A stretch of 64,000 nucleotides of DNA from Bacillota bacterium (lineage in GTDB: Bacteria > Bacillota > Clostridia > Christensenellales > CAG-138). Positions 1 through 8,756 of this stretch are shown here, one piece after another. Below the pieces are notes generated by a model. It had not been told where the DNA came from. It worked only from the letters and a program-made list of their open reading frames with translations, and searched no databases. The number at the start of each line of letters is the position of its first letter. Within the stretch, counting starts at the first letter, position 1. A program made the translations under genes and the position numbers. The stretch covers positions 22,944 through 86,943 of the forward strand of contig JAEYCM010000046.1 of NCBI GenBank assembly GCA_023455425.1, read 5' to 3'.

Positions 1-450
1 GGGAAAGTGGAAAGCATTGTGGGCAACGAGGTCGTGCTTGCCCTGGGCAAGCCGCAGCAGAGCACAGCCTCAAGCCTGGAAGCGCCGGAAGGGCAGAAAG
101 TACAGATTGGAGAAGCGCCGCAGGGGGAGGTTCCCGAAGGGACGGTTACCTTTGGGACAGGCGAGCGTCCCAGCGGGGAAAAGCGTTCTTTTGGTACCGG
201 CCAGCGTCCAGGTGGCGGGCAGGCGCTCTCCGGAGAAAACAATGTCCAATCCATACAGGCGTCCGGCAATTCAGGCGGGATGGGACGCAGTGTGTCCCTG
301 GATTATACGGGGGAGACATCAACCTACCTGCTGCCTGTAGGCATGGCGATCGGTTCCGGGGATTTCTCCAACGTCAGCGAGGGCATGGTGCTCGCCCTTT
401 CCCTGAATGAGGAAGGCGCCATTACCGCCGTTCGCATCCTCTCTGTCTAG
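1..450 (+). CDS. C-terminal part of a probable efflux adaptor protein (partial)
   Basis: The reading frame is open from the first base of the window, so the 5' end lies outside. The visible part begins GKVESIVGNEVVLALG, continues through a low-complexity Gly/Pro/Ser/Glu-rich stretch of about 70 residues with two related GTGxRPxG units, and ends in a compact segment containing TYLLPVGM and SEGMVLALSL. Ten bases separate its stop from a MacB-type ATPase gene, so the two are almost certainly co-transcribed. In Clostridia such ATPases are usually preceded by an HlyD/RND-type periplasmic adaptor, and the adaptor reading rests mainly on that context. No catalytic motif is visible. The GTG at position 7 is probably an internal valine, not the start. 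Confidence 0.5.
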   Translation, partial: GKVESIVGNEVVLALGKPQQSTASSLEAPEGQKVQIGEAPQGEVPEGTVTFGTGERPSGEKRSFGTGQRPGGGQALSGENNVQSIQASGNSGGMGRSVSLDYTGETSTYLLPVGMAIGSGDFSNVSEGMVLALSLNEEGAITAVRILSV

Positions 451-459
451 GAGGCGAAA

Positions 460-1140
<681 letters not shown>

Positions 1141-1166
1141 TTTTTAGGGCGTTGATGGGGTGGGTG

Positions 1167-1213
1167 TTTAGGGCCGTTACGGCCCTAAACAGAGGTTTGG
1201 AGGCAGGGCCTCC
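1167..1213 (+). repeat. Paired-hairpin repeat, copy 1
   Basis: Hairpin one (1167-1189) is a 23-base near-palindrome of the form TTTAGGGCC..GGCCCTAAA. Hairpin two (1199-1213) is GGAGGCAGGGCCTCC. It is almost identical to the copy at 49909-49957, which lies on the other strand. Confidence 0.8.
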
Positions 1214-1319
1214 GGCGAGTTGTGACCGCTGCTATCCTCCGGATAGTTGACGCACCTCATTTGTTCCTGTAACATGCTGTATGGTGTCTCAAATCCATAT
1301 ATTGGTCAGGAGAAGGCAA

Positions 1320-2519
1320 ATGCAGCAATCCGGGGTTTCCTCGCGGCGCGTCAATATTCCGTTTGTGCCCATTGCGGCGGGCATGATGTTTTTTATTGGG
1401 TTTGAGTGGGGCGGCTTCCAGCTTGCGCTGCTGCGCGTGGCGCAGGAATTTTCCCTGACCGAATCCATGATGGGCGTGCTTGCCGGGCTCCAGTTTCTTG
1501 CTATGGCCGGGTTGCCGCTTCTTGTGGGCCGCCTGGCGGACCGGGTGGGGAAAAAGCGGATTTTGCTTATGTTCCTGCCCGTATTCGTGCTGGGCTGCGT
1601 GCTTGCCGTTTTGAGCCGCTCGCCATTTGTGTTTATTCTGGCTGTACTGCTGATCGGCACCGGGTTTTCCGTGACGGAATGTGTTTCCGCCGCGGTGGTC
1701 TCGGATATCAAAGGCGGGGCGTCCGCGCGTACCATGAACGTCGTACAAAGCCTGTTCAGCATCGGTGCGGTGGCCGGGCCGCTGGTATCGGAATTTTTCA
1801 TGCTGCGCGGCGCGTCCTGGCGTGTGGTGTTTCTGGCGGCGGGCTTGGGATACCTGCTTCTGTATCCCCTGCTGCTGCTTTCCCGCGTTCCTGCCGTTAA
1901 AACGGAGGAGGCGCGAAGAGGGAATATGCTGCGGCTGTTTAAAACCCCGATGCTGGCGTTCATGGGCATTGCCATGTTCCTTTACGTGGGCATTGAAAGC
2001 GGCATTGCGTTCTTTATCGATAGCTTTTTTCATCTGGAATTCTCACAGGCGGGTATCGGCGCATACGGCATCGCCATTTTCTGGCTTTGCACGGCGCTTT
2101 CACGCATCGCGTTCGGCCAAATACGCTTCCAGCCCCGGCGTGTGGTGCTTCTGGGGTTTGCGTTGATTACGGGTTTGATTGTGCTGATGTACTTTGTAAC
2201 GGGGGAGGCCGGCATGCTGATCCTCTGTGCGGCGGCTGGCATCGCCTGCGGGCCGGTCTGGCCCATCATCGCGAGCCTGGGCATGGGCGCATGCCCGGAG
2301 GATACGGGAACCGCAATGGGCGTTTTGTCCACCACCGGCAGTCTGGGCGGCGCCGCGCTGCCCGCCCTCATCGGCGTACTGACCGAGCTTTGGGGCATAC
2401 GATCGGCGTTTATGGCGCTTGCTGCCGTCGCGTTGGCGACAACGGGCATCATGCTGGTTGTTCAGGTATATTTCAAGCGCAAGGCACAGCCGCCCTGCGC
2501 GCCGGAACAGAGCGGATGA
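1320..2519 (+). CDS. MFS transporter
   Basis: A roughly 399-residue integral membrane protein with about twelve hydrophobic segments, typical of the major facilitator superfamily. The loop between segments 2 and 3 carries the family motif as GRLADRVGKKR, which supports the assignment. Substrate cannot be told; the closest-looking groups are sugar/drug or cyanate-type H+ symporters and antiporters. An ATG at 1281 is in frame, but AGGAG at 1308-1312 sits seven bases before the ATG at 1320, so that start is preferred. It stands alone between a paired-hairpin repeat and a strong terminator (2544-2569). Confidence 0.85.
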   Translation: MQQSGVSSRRVNIPFVPIAAGMMFFIGFEWGGFQLALLRVAQEFSLTESMMGVLAGLQFLAMAGLPLLVGRLADRVGKKRILLMFLPVFVLGCVLAVLSRSPFVFILAVLLIGTGFSVTECVSAAVVSDIKGGASARTMNVVQSLFSIGAVAGPLVSEFFMLRGASWRVVFLAAGLGYLLLYPLLLLSRVPAVKTEEARRGNMLRLFKTPMLAFMGIAMFLYVGIESGIAFFIDSFFHLEFSQAGIGAYGIAIFWLCTALSRIAFGQIRFQPRRVVLLGFALITGLIVLMYFVTGEAGMLILCAAAGIACGPVWPIIASLGMGACPEDTGTAMGVLSTTGSLGGAALPALIGVLTELWGIRSAFMALAAVALATTGIMLVVQVYFKRKAQPPCAPEQSG

Positions 2520-2543
2520 CGCGACCGGATCGTTTATGAAAAC

Positions 2544-2569
2544 GGGGCCTGCGCATATGCGTAGGCCCC
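2544..2569 (+). terminator. Intrinsic terminator of the MFS gene
   Basis: Stem GGGGCCT(G)CGCAT / ATGCGTAGGCCCC followed by a short, weak T-rich tail (GAGCGTTTTA), 24 bases after the MFS stop codon. Confidence 0.75.
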
Positions 2570-2625
2570 GAGCGTTTTAGAGAGTATCCACATAGGTATT
2601 TCCCCCTGGGCGGGCGTTTTAGGAA

Positions 2626-2745
2626 GGGGTTTGGGGAAACGCAGTTTCCCCAAACCAAAAAAATAATCGTCGGCGCGTTAAAGCGCCGATACTTTAAATC
2701 TCAAATAAGCTTATAGATACTAGGGCGTGCGCATATGCGCACGCC
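2626..2745. repeat. Three-hairpin intergenic repeat, copy A
   Basis: Three hairpins follow one another: 2628-2656 (GGTTTGGGGAAAC / GTTTCCCCAAACC), 2671-2689 (CGGCGC / GCGCCG) and a perfect 22-base palindrome at 2724-2745. A diverged copy with the same order of elements lies at 60707-60840. The last palindrome is 22 bases below the fucU stop codon and may double as its terminator. Confidence 0.6.
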
Positions 2746-2767
2746 TCGTATCATTCAAATAGGGTTC

Positions 2768-3214
2768 TTATTTGATAACGCCCTTCTGGATCATCACGTT
2801 CGCGTAGATCGCCTCTTCGCCGGTCTGGACGATGCAGTACGATTTCTTGGCTTCCTCATAGAAGCGGAAGCGCTCATAAAAGCCGATGGCGCTCATACCG
2901 CGCGGTTCATATTTGGTGACGATCTCCTTATATGTTTCCCAGATGGGAACTTCCAGGTTTTTATCGCACGCGGCGGTTTCCATCAGCATGACGGGCGTGG
3001 GTACGTAGCTGTCGCAGGGCATCATCTGCAAAATGGCTTCCAGCAGCGCGGGGATGCCGATGCCGTCGGCGCGCAAAAATTTGCAATTGCCCTCATGCGC
3101 GAATCGTTTTCCGGGGAAGTTTCCGTCCCCCAATACGATGACGTCGCTGTGTCCCATTTCGCACAATGTGGCCAAAAGCTCCGGTGAAAGGACCTTGGGT
3201 ACGCCCAGTAACAT
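2768..3214 (-). CDS. fucU: L-fucose mutarotase (RbsD/FucU family)
   Basis: This 148-residue protein belongs to the RbsD/FucU family, which interconverts the alpha and beta anomers of L-fucose (or pyranose/furanose ribose) in the cytoplasm. The family signature is present as LLATLCEMGHSDVIVLGDGN, including the conserved MGH histidine and the GD.NFP loop. FucU rather than RbsD is preferred because the locus also holds an L-fucose isomerase. The ORF could begin 18 bases earlier, but those codons are the ribosome-binding site AAGGAGG itself, so translation starts at the ATG at 3214. It lies 125 bases downstream of the LacI-type regulator, and an operator palindrome (3282-3293) between them suggests sugar-dependent control. 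Confidence 0.85.
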   Translation of the reverse strand: MLLGVPKVLSPELLATLCEMGHSDVIVLGDGNFPGKRFAHEGNCKFLRADGIGIPALLEAILQMMPCDSYVPTPVMLMETAACDKNLEVPIWETYKEIVTKYEPRGMSAIGFYERFRFYEEAKKSYCIVQTGEEAIYANVMIQKGVIK

Positions 3215-3281
3215 ATCTGTTTCCTCCTTCAAGCAGCGTTTATGCGGGTATTCATATCCGAATTAGCGCACAACTATACAG

Positions 3282-3293
3282 CGAAACGTTTCG
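3282..3293. promoter_or_regulatory. LacI-type operator upstream of fucU
   Basis: CGAAACGTTTCG is a perfect 12-base palindrome with the central CG typical of LacI/GalR operators. It lies just upstream of a minus-strand TATAGT (3273-3278) that may be the fucU -10 box. Two near-copies lie at 4384-4395 and 4625-4636. Confidence 0.65.
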
Positions 3294-3338
3294 TCCCGCG
3301 GCAACAAGTCCGGCTATCGAATTGCAATTTGTTATAAA

Positions 3339-4346
3339 TCAAAGGGTTGCGACGGATTCGTGGAGCAGCAGTTCACCCTTGAGGCGCAGCATCAGTGGGA
3401 AGGAGGTGTAATCCTCCCGCATGCGCCGCACCAATGTCGTCGCGGTCTGTTCGGCGATCAACTCCATCGGCTGAATGACGATGGAAAGCGGCGGGTTGAA
3501 CATTTTGGTGAGCCGGACCTCGTCAAAGCCGATAAACGAGATATCACCGGGGATTTTCAGCTTGCGCTCATAGGCGGCGGTGACCGCGCCGAGCGTCATA
3601 TCATAGTTGGTGGCGAATATCGCGGTGGGCGGGTCCTGCATATCCATAAACTCGCAGAACAGGCGGTAGCCCGATTCATAGCTGAAATCGCCCATCCGCA
3701 TCAGGGAAGGGTCGAGCGGTATGGAATAATCCGCAAGCACGCGCTGGTAGCCCAGCGTACGCTCATAGCCGGTGGAAATGTCGTTGGGACCCATCATGAT
3801 GCCAATCCTGCGGTGGCGGTTCATCAAAAGGTGTTCCACCGCGGCATACGAAATGCCGGAATTGTCCACCAGTATCCGGTCGTACTCAAGGCCGGATATA
3901 CACCGGTCCAGCAGCACGAGCGGCACCTTGTGGCTTTGGATCTCCTTGATGGCGTTTACCTTTTCCACATCGACGCGCCCGGGAACGAATATGATGCCGT
4001 CTACCTGCTTACCGACCAGGAATTTGACTTTATCCAATTCCTGCTCCGGGTCGTTGTTGTAGCTGCATACGATCAGGGAATATCCTTCTTGGCGCAGGCG
4101 GCCCTCAATCATGGAAAACAGGTCGGAAAAAAACGATACGGAAAGGGAGGGCAAAAGCGCGCCCACCGTCATGGTCTTGCTGGTTTTCAGGCTCCGCGCC
4201 GTCAGGTTGACCTTGAAATCCAGCACGTCGATGGCATGGTCAATAAGCACCTTGTTTTCTTCAAGAACATTTCCGCCGTTGATGTATTTGGATATAGTGG
4301 ATATGGAAAGGCCGGTCAGCCTGGCGACATCCTTAATATTGGACAC
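3339..4346 (-). CDS. LacI-family transcriptional regulator of the fucose locus
   Basis: A 335-residue LacI/GalR-type repressor. The N-terminal helix-turn-helix is IKDVARLTGLSISTISKYI, followed by a hinge helix near ARSLKT and a periplasmic-binding-protein-like sugar domain (roughly residues 60-330). It is transcribed away from the fucose ABC operon and towards fucU. Its own promoter (-35 and -10 at 4399-4428 on the minus strand) is followed by an operator at 4384-4395, so autorepression is likely. Similar operators lie at the ABC promoter and before fucU. The inducer is probably L-fucose or a breakdown product; that is inference from the neighbouring enzymes. Confidence 0.88.
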   Translation of the reverse strand: MSNIKDVARLTGLSISTISKYINGGNVLEENKVLIDHAIDVLDFKVNLTARSLKTSKTMTVGALLPSLSVSFFSDLFSMIEGRLRQEGYSLIVCSYNNDPEQELDKVKFLVGKQVDGIIFVPGRVDVEKVNAIKEIQSHKVPLVLLDRCISGLEYDRILVDNSGISYAAVEHLLMNRHRRIGIMMGPNDISTGYERTLGYQRVLADYSIPLDPSLMRMGDFSYESGYRLFCEFMDMQDPPTAIFATNYDMTLGAVTAAYERKLKIPGDISFIGFDEVRLTKMFNPPLSIVIQPMELIAEQTATTLVRRMREDYTSFPLMLRLKGELLLHESVATL

Positions 4347-4383
4347 TGGATTCCTCCCGCTTAAATTAGAAGCAAAAATTGCG

Positions 4384-4395
4384 CGAAACCTTTCA
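4384..4395. promoter_or_regulatory. LacI-type operator at the regulator's own promoter
   Basis: CGAAACCTTTCA, a one-sided variant of the operator CGAAACGTTTCG, lies just downstream of the minus-strand -10 box, where bound repressor would block initiation. Confidence 0.5.
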
Positions 4396-4398
4396 CTT

Positions 4399-4428
4399 AT
4401 TGTAATATGCTCTGTAACCCGCTGTCAA
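4399..4428 (-). promoter_or_regulatory. Promoter of the LacI-type regulator
   Basis: On the minus strand, TTGACA (4428-4423) and TACAAT (4404-4399) are separated by 18 bases. The regulator starts about 50 bases downstream. This and the next promoter account for most of the 515-base intergenic region 4347-4860. Confidence 0.7.
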
Positions 4429-4589
4429 GCGGGGCTGAGCCCTGCGCCGGCAGGGAAAAACACGGTTCGCCAAATTGCAAACGCTATCGCGCAACATCCG
4501 CGGAATATGCCGGGAAATAGGGAAATACCGGAGAAATCGAAGGAAGTTGCCGCCCATGCGAGCTGGCCGTATAGTAATACATTTCCGTG

Positions 4590-4619
4590 TTGACAATGCA
4601 ATTTTGCATGTGTTATAAT
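4590..4619 (+). promoter_or_regulatory. Promoter of the fucose ABC transporter operon
   Basis: TTGACA (4590-4595) and TATAAT (4614-4619), both perfect consensus, are separated by 18 bases. An operator follows at once, so this is a strong, repressible promoter with a leader of about 235 bases. I saw no riboswitch in the leader. Confidence 0.8.
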
Positions 4620-4624
4620 TCAAG

Positions 4625-4636
4625 CGAAACGTTACG
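4625..4636. promoter_or_regulatory. LacI-type operator at the ABC operon promoter
   Basis: CGAAACGTTACG differs from the perfect palindrome at 3282-3293 in one base. It begins five bases after the -10 box and so covers the transcription start. Confidence 0.65.
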
Positions 4637-4860
4637 TGATATATTGCATTAACACAATAAAAACAACAGCGACAAAGCAGCAAGGATTGAAAACCGGCCA
4701 ATTTGGAATAAAAGCGCAGAAAAACGGATAATACAATTCCAGATTTCGACTTTTTACGAAAGTTCACAGACTTAAGCGGCAGGCGCACTAGCAAAGGAGC
4801 GGGGCGCTGTAAGCGGACCGGTGCGGTCGGGCTAAAATTCATGGCTAAGAGGTGATACCT

Positions 4861-6351
4861 ATGGCAGAAGTATTGCTCCAGATGGAAAACATACAGAAGT
4901 ATTTTCCCGGCGTCCATGCGCTGGATAACGCGGCACTTACCGTCAACGAGGGCGAGGTGCATGCGCTTATCGGGGAAAACGGCGCGGGCAAATCCACGCT
5001 CATGAAGATATTGAACGGTATCTATAAAAAGGATGGAGGTACCATCCGCATCCGCGGGGAAGAGGTGGACATTACCTCTCCCGAGCGTGCAAAGGAACTG
5101 AGGATCGGCATCATCCACCAGGAATTGAATCTCATGCCGCATCTTACGGTGGCGGAAAATATTTTTATCGGCCGTGAGTTTAAAAAGGGTGTGTTCCTGG
5201 ACGACACAAAGGCGAACAAGGAGGCGAAAAAGCTTCTTGATTCGCTGCATATCGATATCAGCCCCACGGCGACCATCGAATCCCTCACCGTCGCCAAACA
5301 GCAGATGGTGGAAATCGCCAAGGCGCTTTCCTTCGACAGCGAGCTGTTGGTCATGGACGAACCCACCGCGGCGCTTACCGAAAACGAAATCCAGGAGCTG
5401 TTCAAGTTTATTCGGAATCTTCGCGCCAAGGGCCACGGCATCATCTATATCTCCCACCGGCTTGACGAGCTGCCCGTGATTACGGACCGCATCACCGTCA
5501 TGCGGGACGGCCAGTATGTGGGTACCGTCAATACGCCGGACGTCACCAAGCAGCAGATCATTTCCATGATGGTGGGCCGCACCATTTATGAAGAACCCAA
5601 GAGCAAGAGCGACGTCCCCGAAGGCGCGCCTGTGGTATTGGAAGCGCGCAACCTGGTCGCGAAGAACGTCAAAAACGTATCCTTCACGCTACGGCGCGGT
5701 GAAATACTGGGCTTTGCTGGGCTCATGGGGGCGGGCAGGACGGAAACCATGCGGGCGCTCTTTGGAGCGGACGAACTCGTTTCCGGAGAAATTTTCTTAA
5801 ACGGCAAACAAGTGACCATCAAATCCCCTTACGACGCGGTGCGGCTGGGCATCGGCTATCTTTCCGAGGACCGCAAGGCGTTCGGCCTTGCGACGGGGCT
5901 TTCCGTGCGCGACAACTGCGTACTGCCCAGCCTCGAAAACTATACGTTCGGCCCGTTTACCAGCGACGGCAAAATTGAAAAAACCACCAAAGAGTACATC
6001 GATAAAATCAACATCAAGACGCCGACCTCCGCGCAGTTGGTCAAAAATCTGTCCGGCGGCAACCAGCAGAAGATCGTTATTGCAAAATGGCTCATCCGCA
6101 ACTGCGATATTCTCATATTCGATGAGCCCACCCGCGGCATAGACGTCGGCGCAAAGAGTGAAATTTACAAGCTGATGCGCCAGCTCGCGGAGGAACATAA
6201 GGCCATCATCATGATCTCTTCGGAAATGCCTGAGCTTCTGCGCATGAGCGACCGCATCATCGTCATGAACGAAGGCGCTGTCACCGGCACTGTGGACATC
6301 AGCGAGGCGTCTCAGGAAAACATCATGCACTATGCGACAGCAAACAATTGA
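4861..6351 (+). CDS. Sugar ABC transporter ATP-binding protein, RbsA/MglA type
   Basis: A 496-residue tandem ATPase that powers a carbohydrate uptake transporter of the CUT2 family. The first half has Walker A GENGAGKST and Walker B LLVMDEPTAALT; the second has the family's degenerate Walker A (GLMGAGRTE), the signature LSGGNQQK and Walker B ILIFDEPTRGID. A GTG nine bases upstream is in frame, but AGAGGTG is better placed for the ATG at 4861. It is the first gene of an ATPase-permease-binding protein operon between a LacI-type regulator and L-fucose isomerase. L-fucose is therefore the likely substrate, although CUT2 ATPases do not themselves reveal specificity. Confidence 0.9.
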   Translation: MAEVLLQMENIQKYFPGVHALDNAALTVNEGEVHALIGENGAGKSTLMKILNGIYKKDGGTIRIRGEEVDITSPERAKELRIGIIHQELNLMPHLTVAENIFIGREFKKGVFLDDTKANKEAKKLLDSLHIDISPTATIESLTVAKQQMVEIAKALSFDSELLVMDEPTAALTENEIQELFKFIRNLRAKGHGIIYISHRLDELPVITDRITVMRDGQYVGTVNTPDVTKQQIISMMVGRTIYEEPKSKSDVPEGAPVVLEARNLVAKNVKNVSFTLRRGEILGFAGLMGAGRTETMRALFGADELVSGEIFLNGKQVTIKSPYDAVRLGIGYLSEDRKAFGLATGLSVRDNCVLPSLENYTFGPFTSDGKIEKTTKEYIDKINIKTPTSAQLVKNLSGGNQQKIVIAKWLIRNCDILIFDEPTRGIDVGAKSEIYKLMRQLAEEHKAIIMISSEMPELLRMSDRIIVMNEGAVTGTVDISEASQENIMHYATANN

Positions 6352-6360
6352 GGTGGAAAC

Positions 6361-7347
6361 ATGGAAAACGTAAAAAGCAACAAAGTCAAATTGAACATGC
6401 AAAAACTGCTGGCGCCTGGCGTACTGGTTCTGTTGTATGTGTTCTTCTCCATCTTCGGGACGAACTTCTTTTCCGTTGATTATCTGATCAACATTCTGGA
6501 TGCCTCCTATTATATCGGCTTCATGGCCATCGGCGTCACGTTCGTCATCATCACCGGCGGTATCGACCTTTCTTTGGGCACCACCATGATGTGCGGCGCG
6601 CTCCTGGGCGGCGCTGCGTATAACATCTGGAAATGGCCCATCATCGTGGCGCTCGTGCTCGCCGTGGTTGTCGCCACCATCATTGGTATCATCAACGGCG
6701 TATTCGTCGCTTACTTGAAGCTCCCGCCCTTTATCGCAACGCTGGGCACCCAGATGATGGGCATGGGCTTTGGCGCAATCGTCACCAAGGTGATGACCAT
6801 GCGCTATCCCACCGTGGGCACGCCGGACGGTTGGTTCAAGTATGTGTTCTATAAGACGGCCACCGGCTTCCCGATCGGCGTGGTTTGGCTGATCGTCGCG
6901 TTCTTTATCGCATATCTGCTGCTCAATAAAACGCGCTTTGGCCGCTATACGTTCGCCATCGGTTCCAACCATGAGGCTGTGCGCCTCTCGGGTATCAGAA
7001 CCCAGCGCTGGATCACCGGCGTGTACACGCTGTGCGGCTTCTTCTCCGGCCTTGCGGGTATTTTCTACGCCGCGGCCTACACCACCATTATCCCGAGCAC
7101 GGGCAACGGCCTTGAGCTCCTTGCCATCGCGGGCGTCGTCATCGGCGGCACCTCCATGGCGGGCGGTGTCGGCAGCCTCACAGGCACCATCATCGGCGTG
7201 TTTGTCATGAGCGTATTGAAGCAGGGCCTGATGTCTATGGGCCTGCAGGGCCATTGGCAGACGTTCTTCACCGGTTTTGTGGTCGTTGGCGCGGTGCTCA
7301 TCGACAATTACCGTATGGCAGCCGCCAACAAGGTCAAGGTCGGCTAA
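6361..7347 (+). CDS. Sugar ABC transporter permease, RbsC type
   Basis: A 328-residue membrane protein with eight to ten hydrophobic segments and the CUT2 permease motifs TGGIDLSLGT and the C-terminal GVVIGGTSMAGG region. It forms the transmembrane pore through which the sugar released by the binding protein passes. The ATG follows GAGGTG by five bases and lies ten bases after the ATPase stop, so the genes are translationally close. The next gene encodes the binding protein. Substrate is inferred from context as L-fucose or a related deoxy sugar. Confidence 0.9.
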   Translation: MENVKSNKVKLNMQKLLAPGVLVLLYVFFSIFGTNFFSVDYLINILDASYYIGFMAIGVTFVIITGGIDLSLGTTMMCGALLGGAAYNIWKWPIIVALVLAVVVATIIGIINGVFVAYLKLPPFIATLGTQMMGMGFGAIVTKVMTMRYPTVGTPDGWFKYVFYKTATGFPIGVVWLIVAFFIAYLLLNKTRFGRYTFAIGSNHEAVRLSGIRTQRWITGVYTLCGFFSGLAGIFYAAAYTTIIPSTGNGLELLAIAGVVIGGTSMAGGVGSLTGTIIGVFVMSVLKQGLMSMGLQGHWQTFFTGFVVVGAVLIDNYRMAAANKVKVG

Positions 7348-7418
7348 ACCAAATTGATTTTCAGTTTCCGGCAAAACTGCCGGGAAGTAAACCATAACAA
7401 ACAGGAGGAAAGAATCTT

Positions 7419-8567
7419 ATGAAAAAGACCCTCGCAATACTGCTTGTGGTGCTGATGAGCATTGCAGCGTTCGGTTGCGCAGCGACCCCGGCTCCCGCGC
7501 CTGAGGCTCCCGCCGCCACCGAAGCGCCCGCCGCCGCCACCGAAGCGCCCGCTGCGGAACAGCCCGCTGGCAAACCCTACATTGCTATGATTTCCAAGGG
7601 CTTCCAGCACCAGTTCTGGCAGACCGTAAAAGCGGGTGCGGATGCCGCCGCCGCTCAGTACAACGTTGAGATCACCTTTGACGGTCCTCCGTCCGAGTCC
7701 GAAATCAGCACCCAGATCGACCAGCTCAACGCGGTTCTTGCAAAGAACCCCGCCGCTCTGTGCCTGGCCGCTCTCGACACCGAGTCCGTGACCACGCAGC
7801 TCAACGACACCAAGGCAAAGGGCATCCCCGTTGTCGGCTTTGACTCCGGCGTTCCCAATGCGCCCGAAGGCACCATCGCTTCCACCGCCTCCACCAACAA
7901 TGAAAACGCCGGCGCAGGCGCTGCAGAAGAAATGTTCAAGCTCGTCCAGGACAAGATCGCTGCCGCTACTCCCGAAAGTCCGGTCATCATCGGCGTATTG
8001 AGCCAGGATGCGACCTCCGCTTCCGTTGTGGGCCGTACCGTCGGCTTCCTCAACAAGATGGCTGAGCTCTCTGAAGGCGTGAAGGCTGGCGAAGTCGCCA
8101 TCACCGGTCATGACAAGTATGCGAAGGCTTCCACCTCCGGCAAGGTTTCCGTGGAGCTGAACATCCTCGTTCCCGCCTCCACCAACACCACCGATATGCA
8201 GACCACCGCGCAGGGTCTCTTTGCCAAGAAGGGTCTTGCGGGCATCTTCTGCTCCAATGAAGGCGCTGTTGCCGGTCTGCTCGCCGCCACCACGGACGGC
8301 CAGGATCTCGACCGCACGAACGGCAAGTATAAGGACGTCGCCGTCATCGGCTTCGACGCAGGCGCAAGCCAGAAGAACGCTGTCAAGAACGGCTGGTTCA
8401 ATGGTTCCATCACCCAGGATCCGTACATGATCGGCTTCCTCGCGGTTGAACTCGCGGTGAAGGCCATGAACGGCGAAGCTGTGGACGAAATCGTTGACAC
8501 CGGGTTCCAGTACTACACCGCCGCCAACATGGACGACGCGAAGATCGCTCCCTTGCTCTACGATTAA
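7419..8567 (+). CDS. Sugar-binding lipoprotein of the fucose-locus ABC transporter
   Basis: A 382-residue periplasmic-binding-protein-type receptor, exported and tethered to the outer face of the membrane. It has a basic N-terminus, a hydrophobic stretch and the lipobox IAAFGC, then an Ala/Pro/Thr/Glu linker of about 30 residues (two PAATEAPA-like units) and a type I sugar-binding fold beginning near KPYIAMISKGFQHQFW. AGGAGG lies ten bases before the ATG. It is the last gene of the transport operon and is followed by a strong terminator. Family members bind ribose, xylose, galactose, fucose and others; the fucose assignment comes from the adjacent fucI. Confidence 0.88.
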   Translation: MKKTLAILLVVLMSIAAFGCAATPAPAPEAPAATEAPAAATEAPAAEQPAGKPYIAMISKGFQHQFWQTVKAGADAAAAQYNVEITFDGPPSESEISTQIDQLNAVLAKNPAALCLAALDTESVTTQLNDTKAKGIPVVGFDSGVPNAPEGTIASTASTNNENAGAGAAEEMFKLVQDKIAAATPESPVIIGVLSQDATSASVVGRTVGFLNKMAELSEGVKAGEVAITGHDKYAKASTSGKVSVELNILVPASTNTTDMQTTAQGLFAKKGLAGIFCSNEGAVAGLLAATTDGQDLDRTNGKYKDVAVIGFDAGASQKNAVKNGWFNGSITQDPYMIGFLAVELAVKAMNGEAVDEIVDTGFQYYTAANMDDAKIAPLLYD

Positions 8568-8594
8568 TCAAAGAAGCGAATCATCCATAATAAA

Positions 8595-8622
8595 ATGCCC
8601 CCCGTCCCTTGGCGGGGGGCAT
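8595..8622 (+). terminator. Intrinsic terminator of the fucose ABC operon
   Basis: Stem ATGCCCCCCG / CGGGGGGCAT with a loop of about eight bases, 28 bases after the binding-protein stop. The T tail is weak, so some read-through into fucI is possible. Confidence 0.7.
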
Positions 8623-8756
8623 CTTAACAAAATTCCCATGGCATTGTAGAACGTTCATGCTATCTATTGCAAAAGGATAACCCCCTGCGGCACGGCGTGC
8701 GGATACGTACGCAATGCATGCGGGAGAATATAGAGACACCACGAAAGGAGCTTATT

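Noticed and set aside
1257..2033. Minus-strand 258-codon ORF opposite the MFS gene
   Set aside because: Very basic, low-complexity translation typical of an antisense frame.
3360..4364. Plus-strand 334-codon ORF opposite the LacI-type regulator
   Set aside because: Mirror-frame shadow of a well-supported gene; its protein lacks any recognisable motif.
4861..6351. The two RbsA-type ATPases considered as a recent duplication
   Set aside because: They differ throughout, their operons have different gene order and different operators, so they are old, separate transporters.
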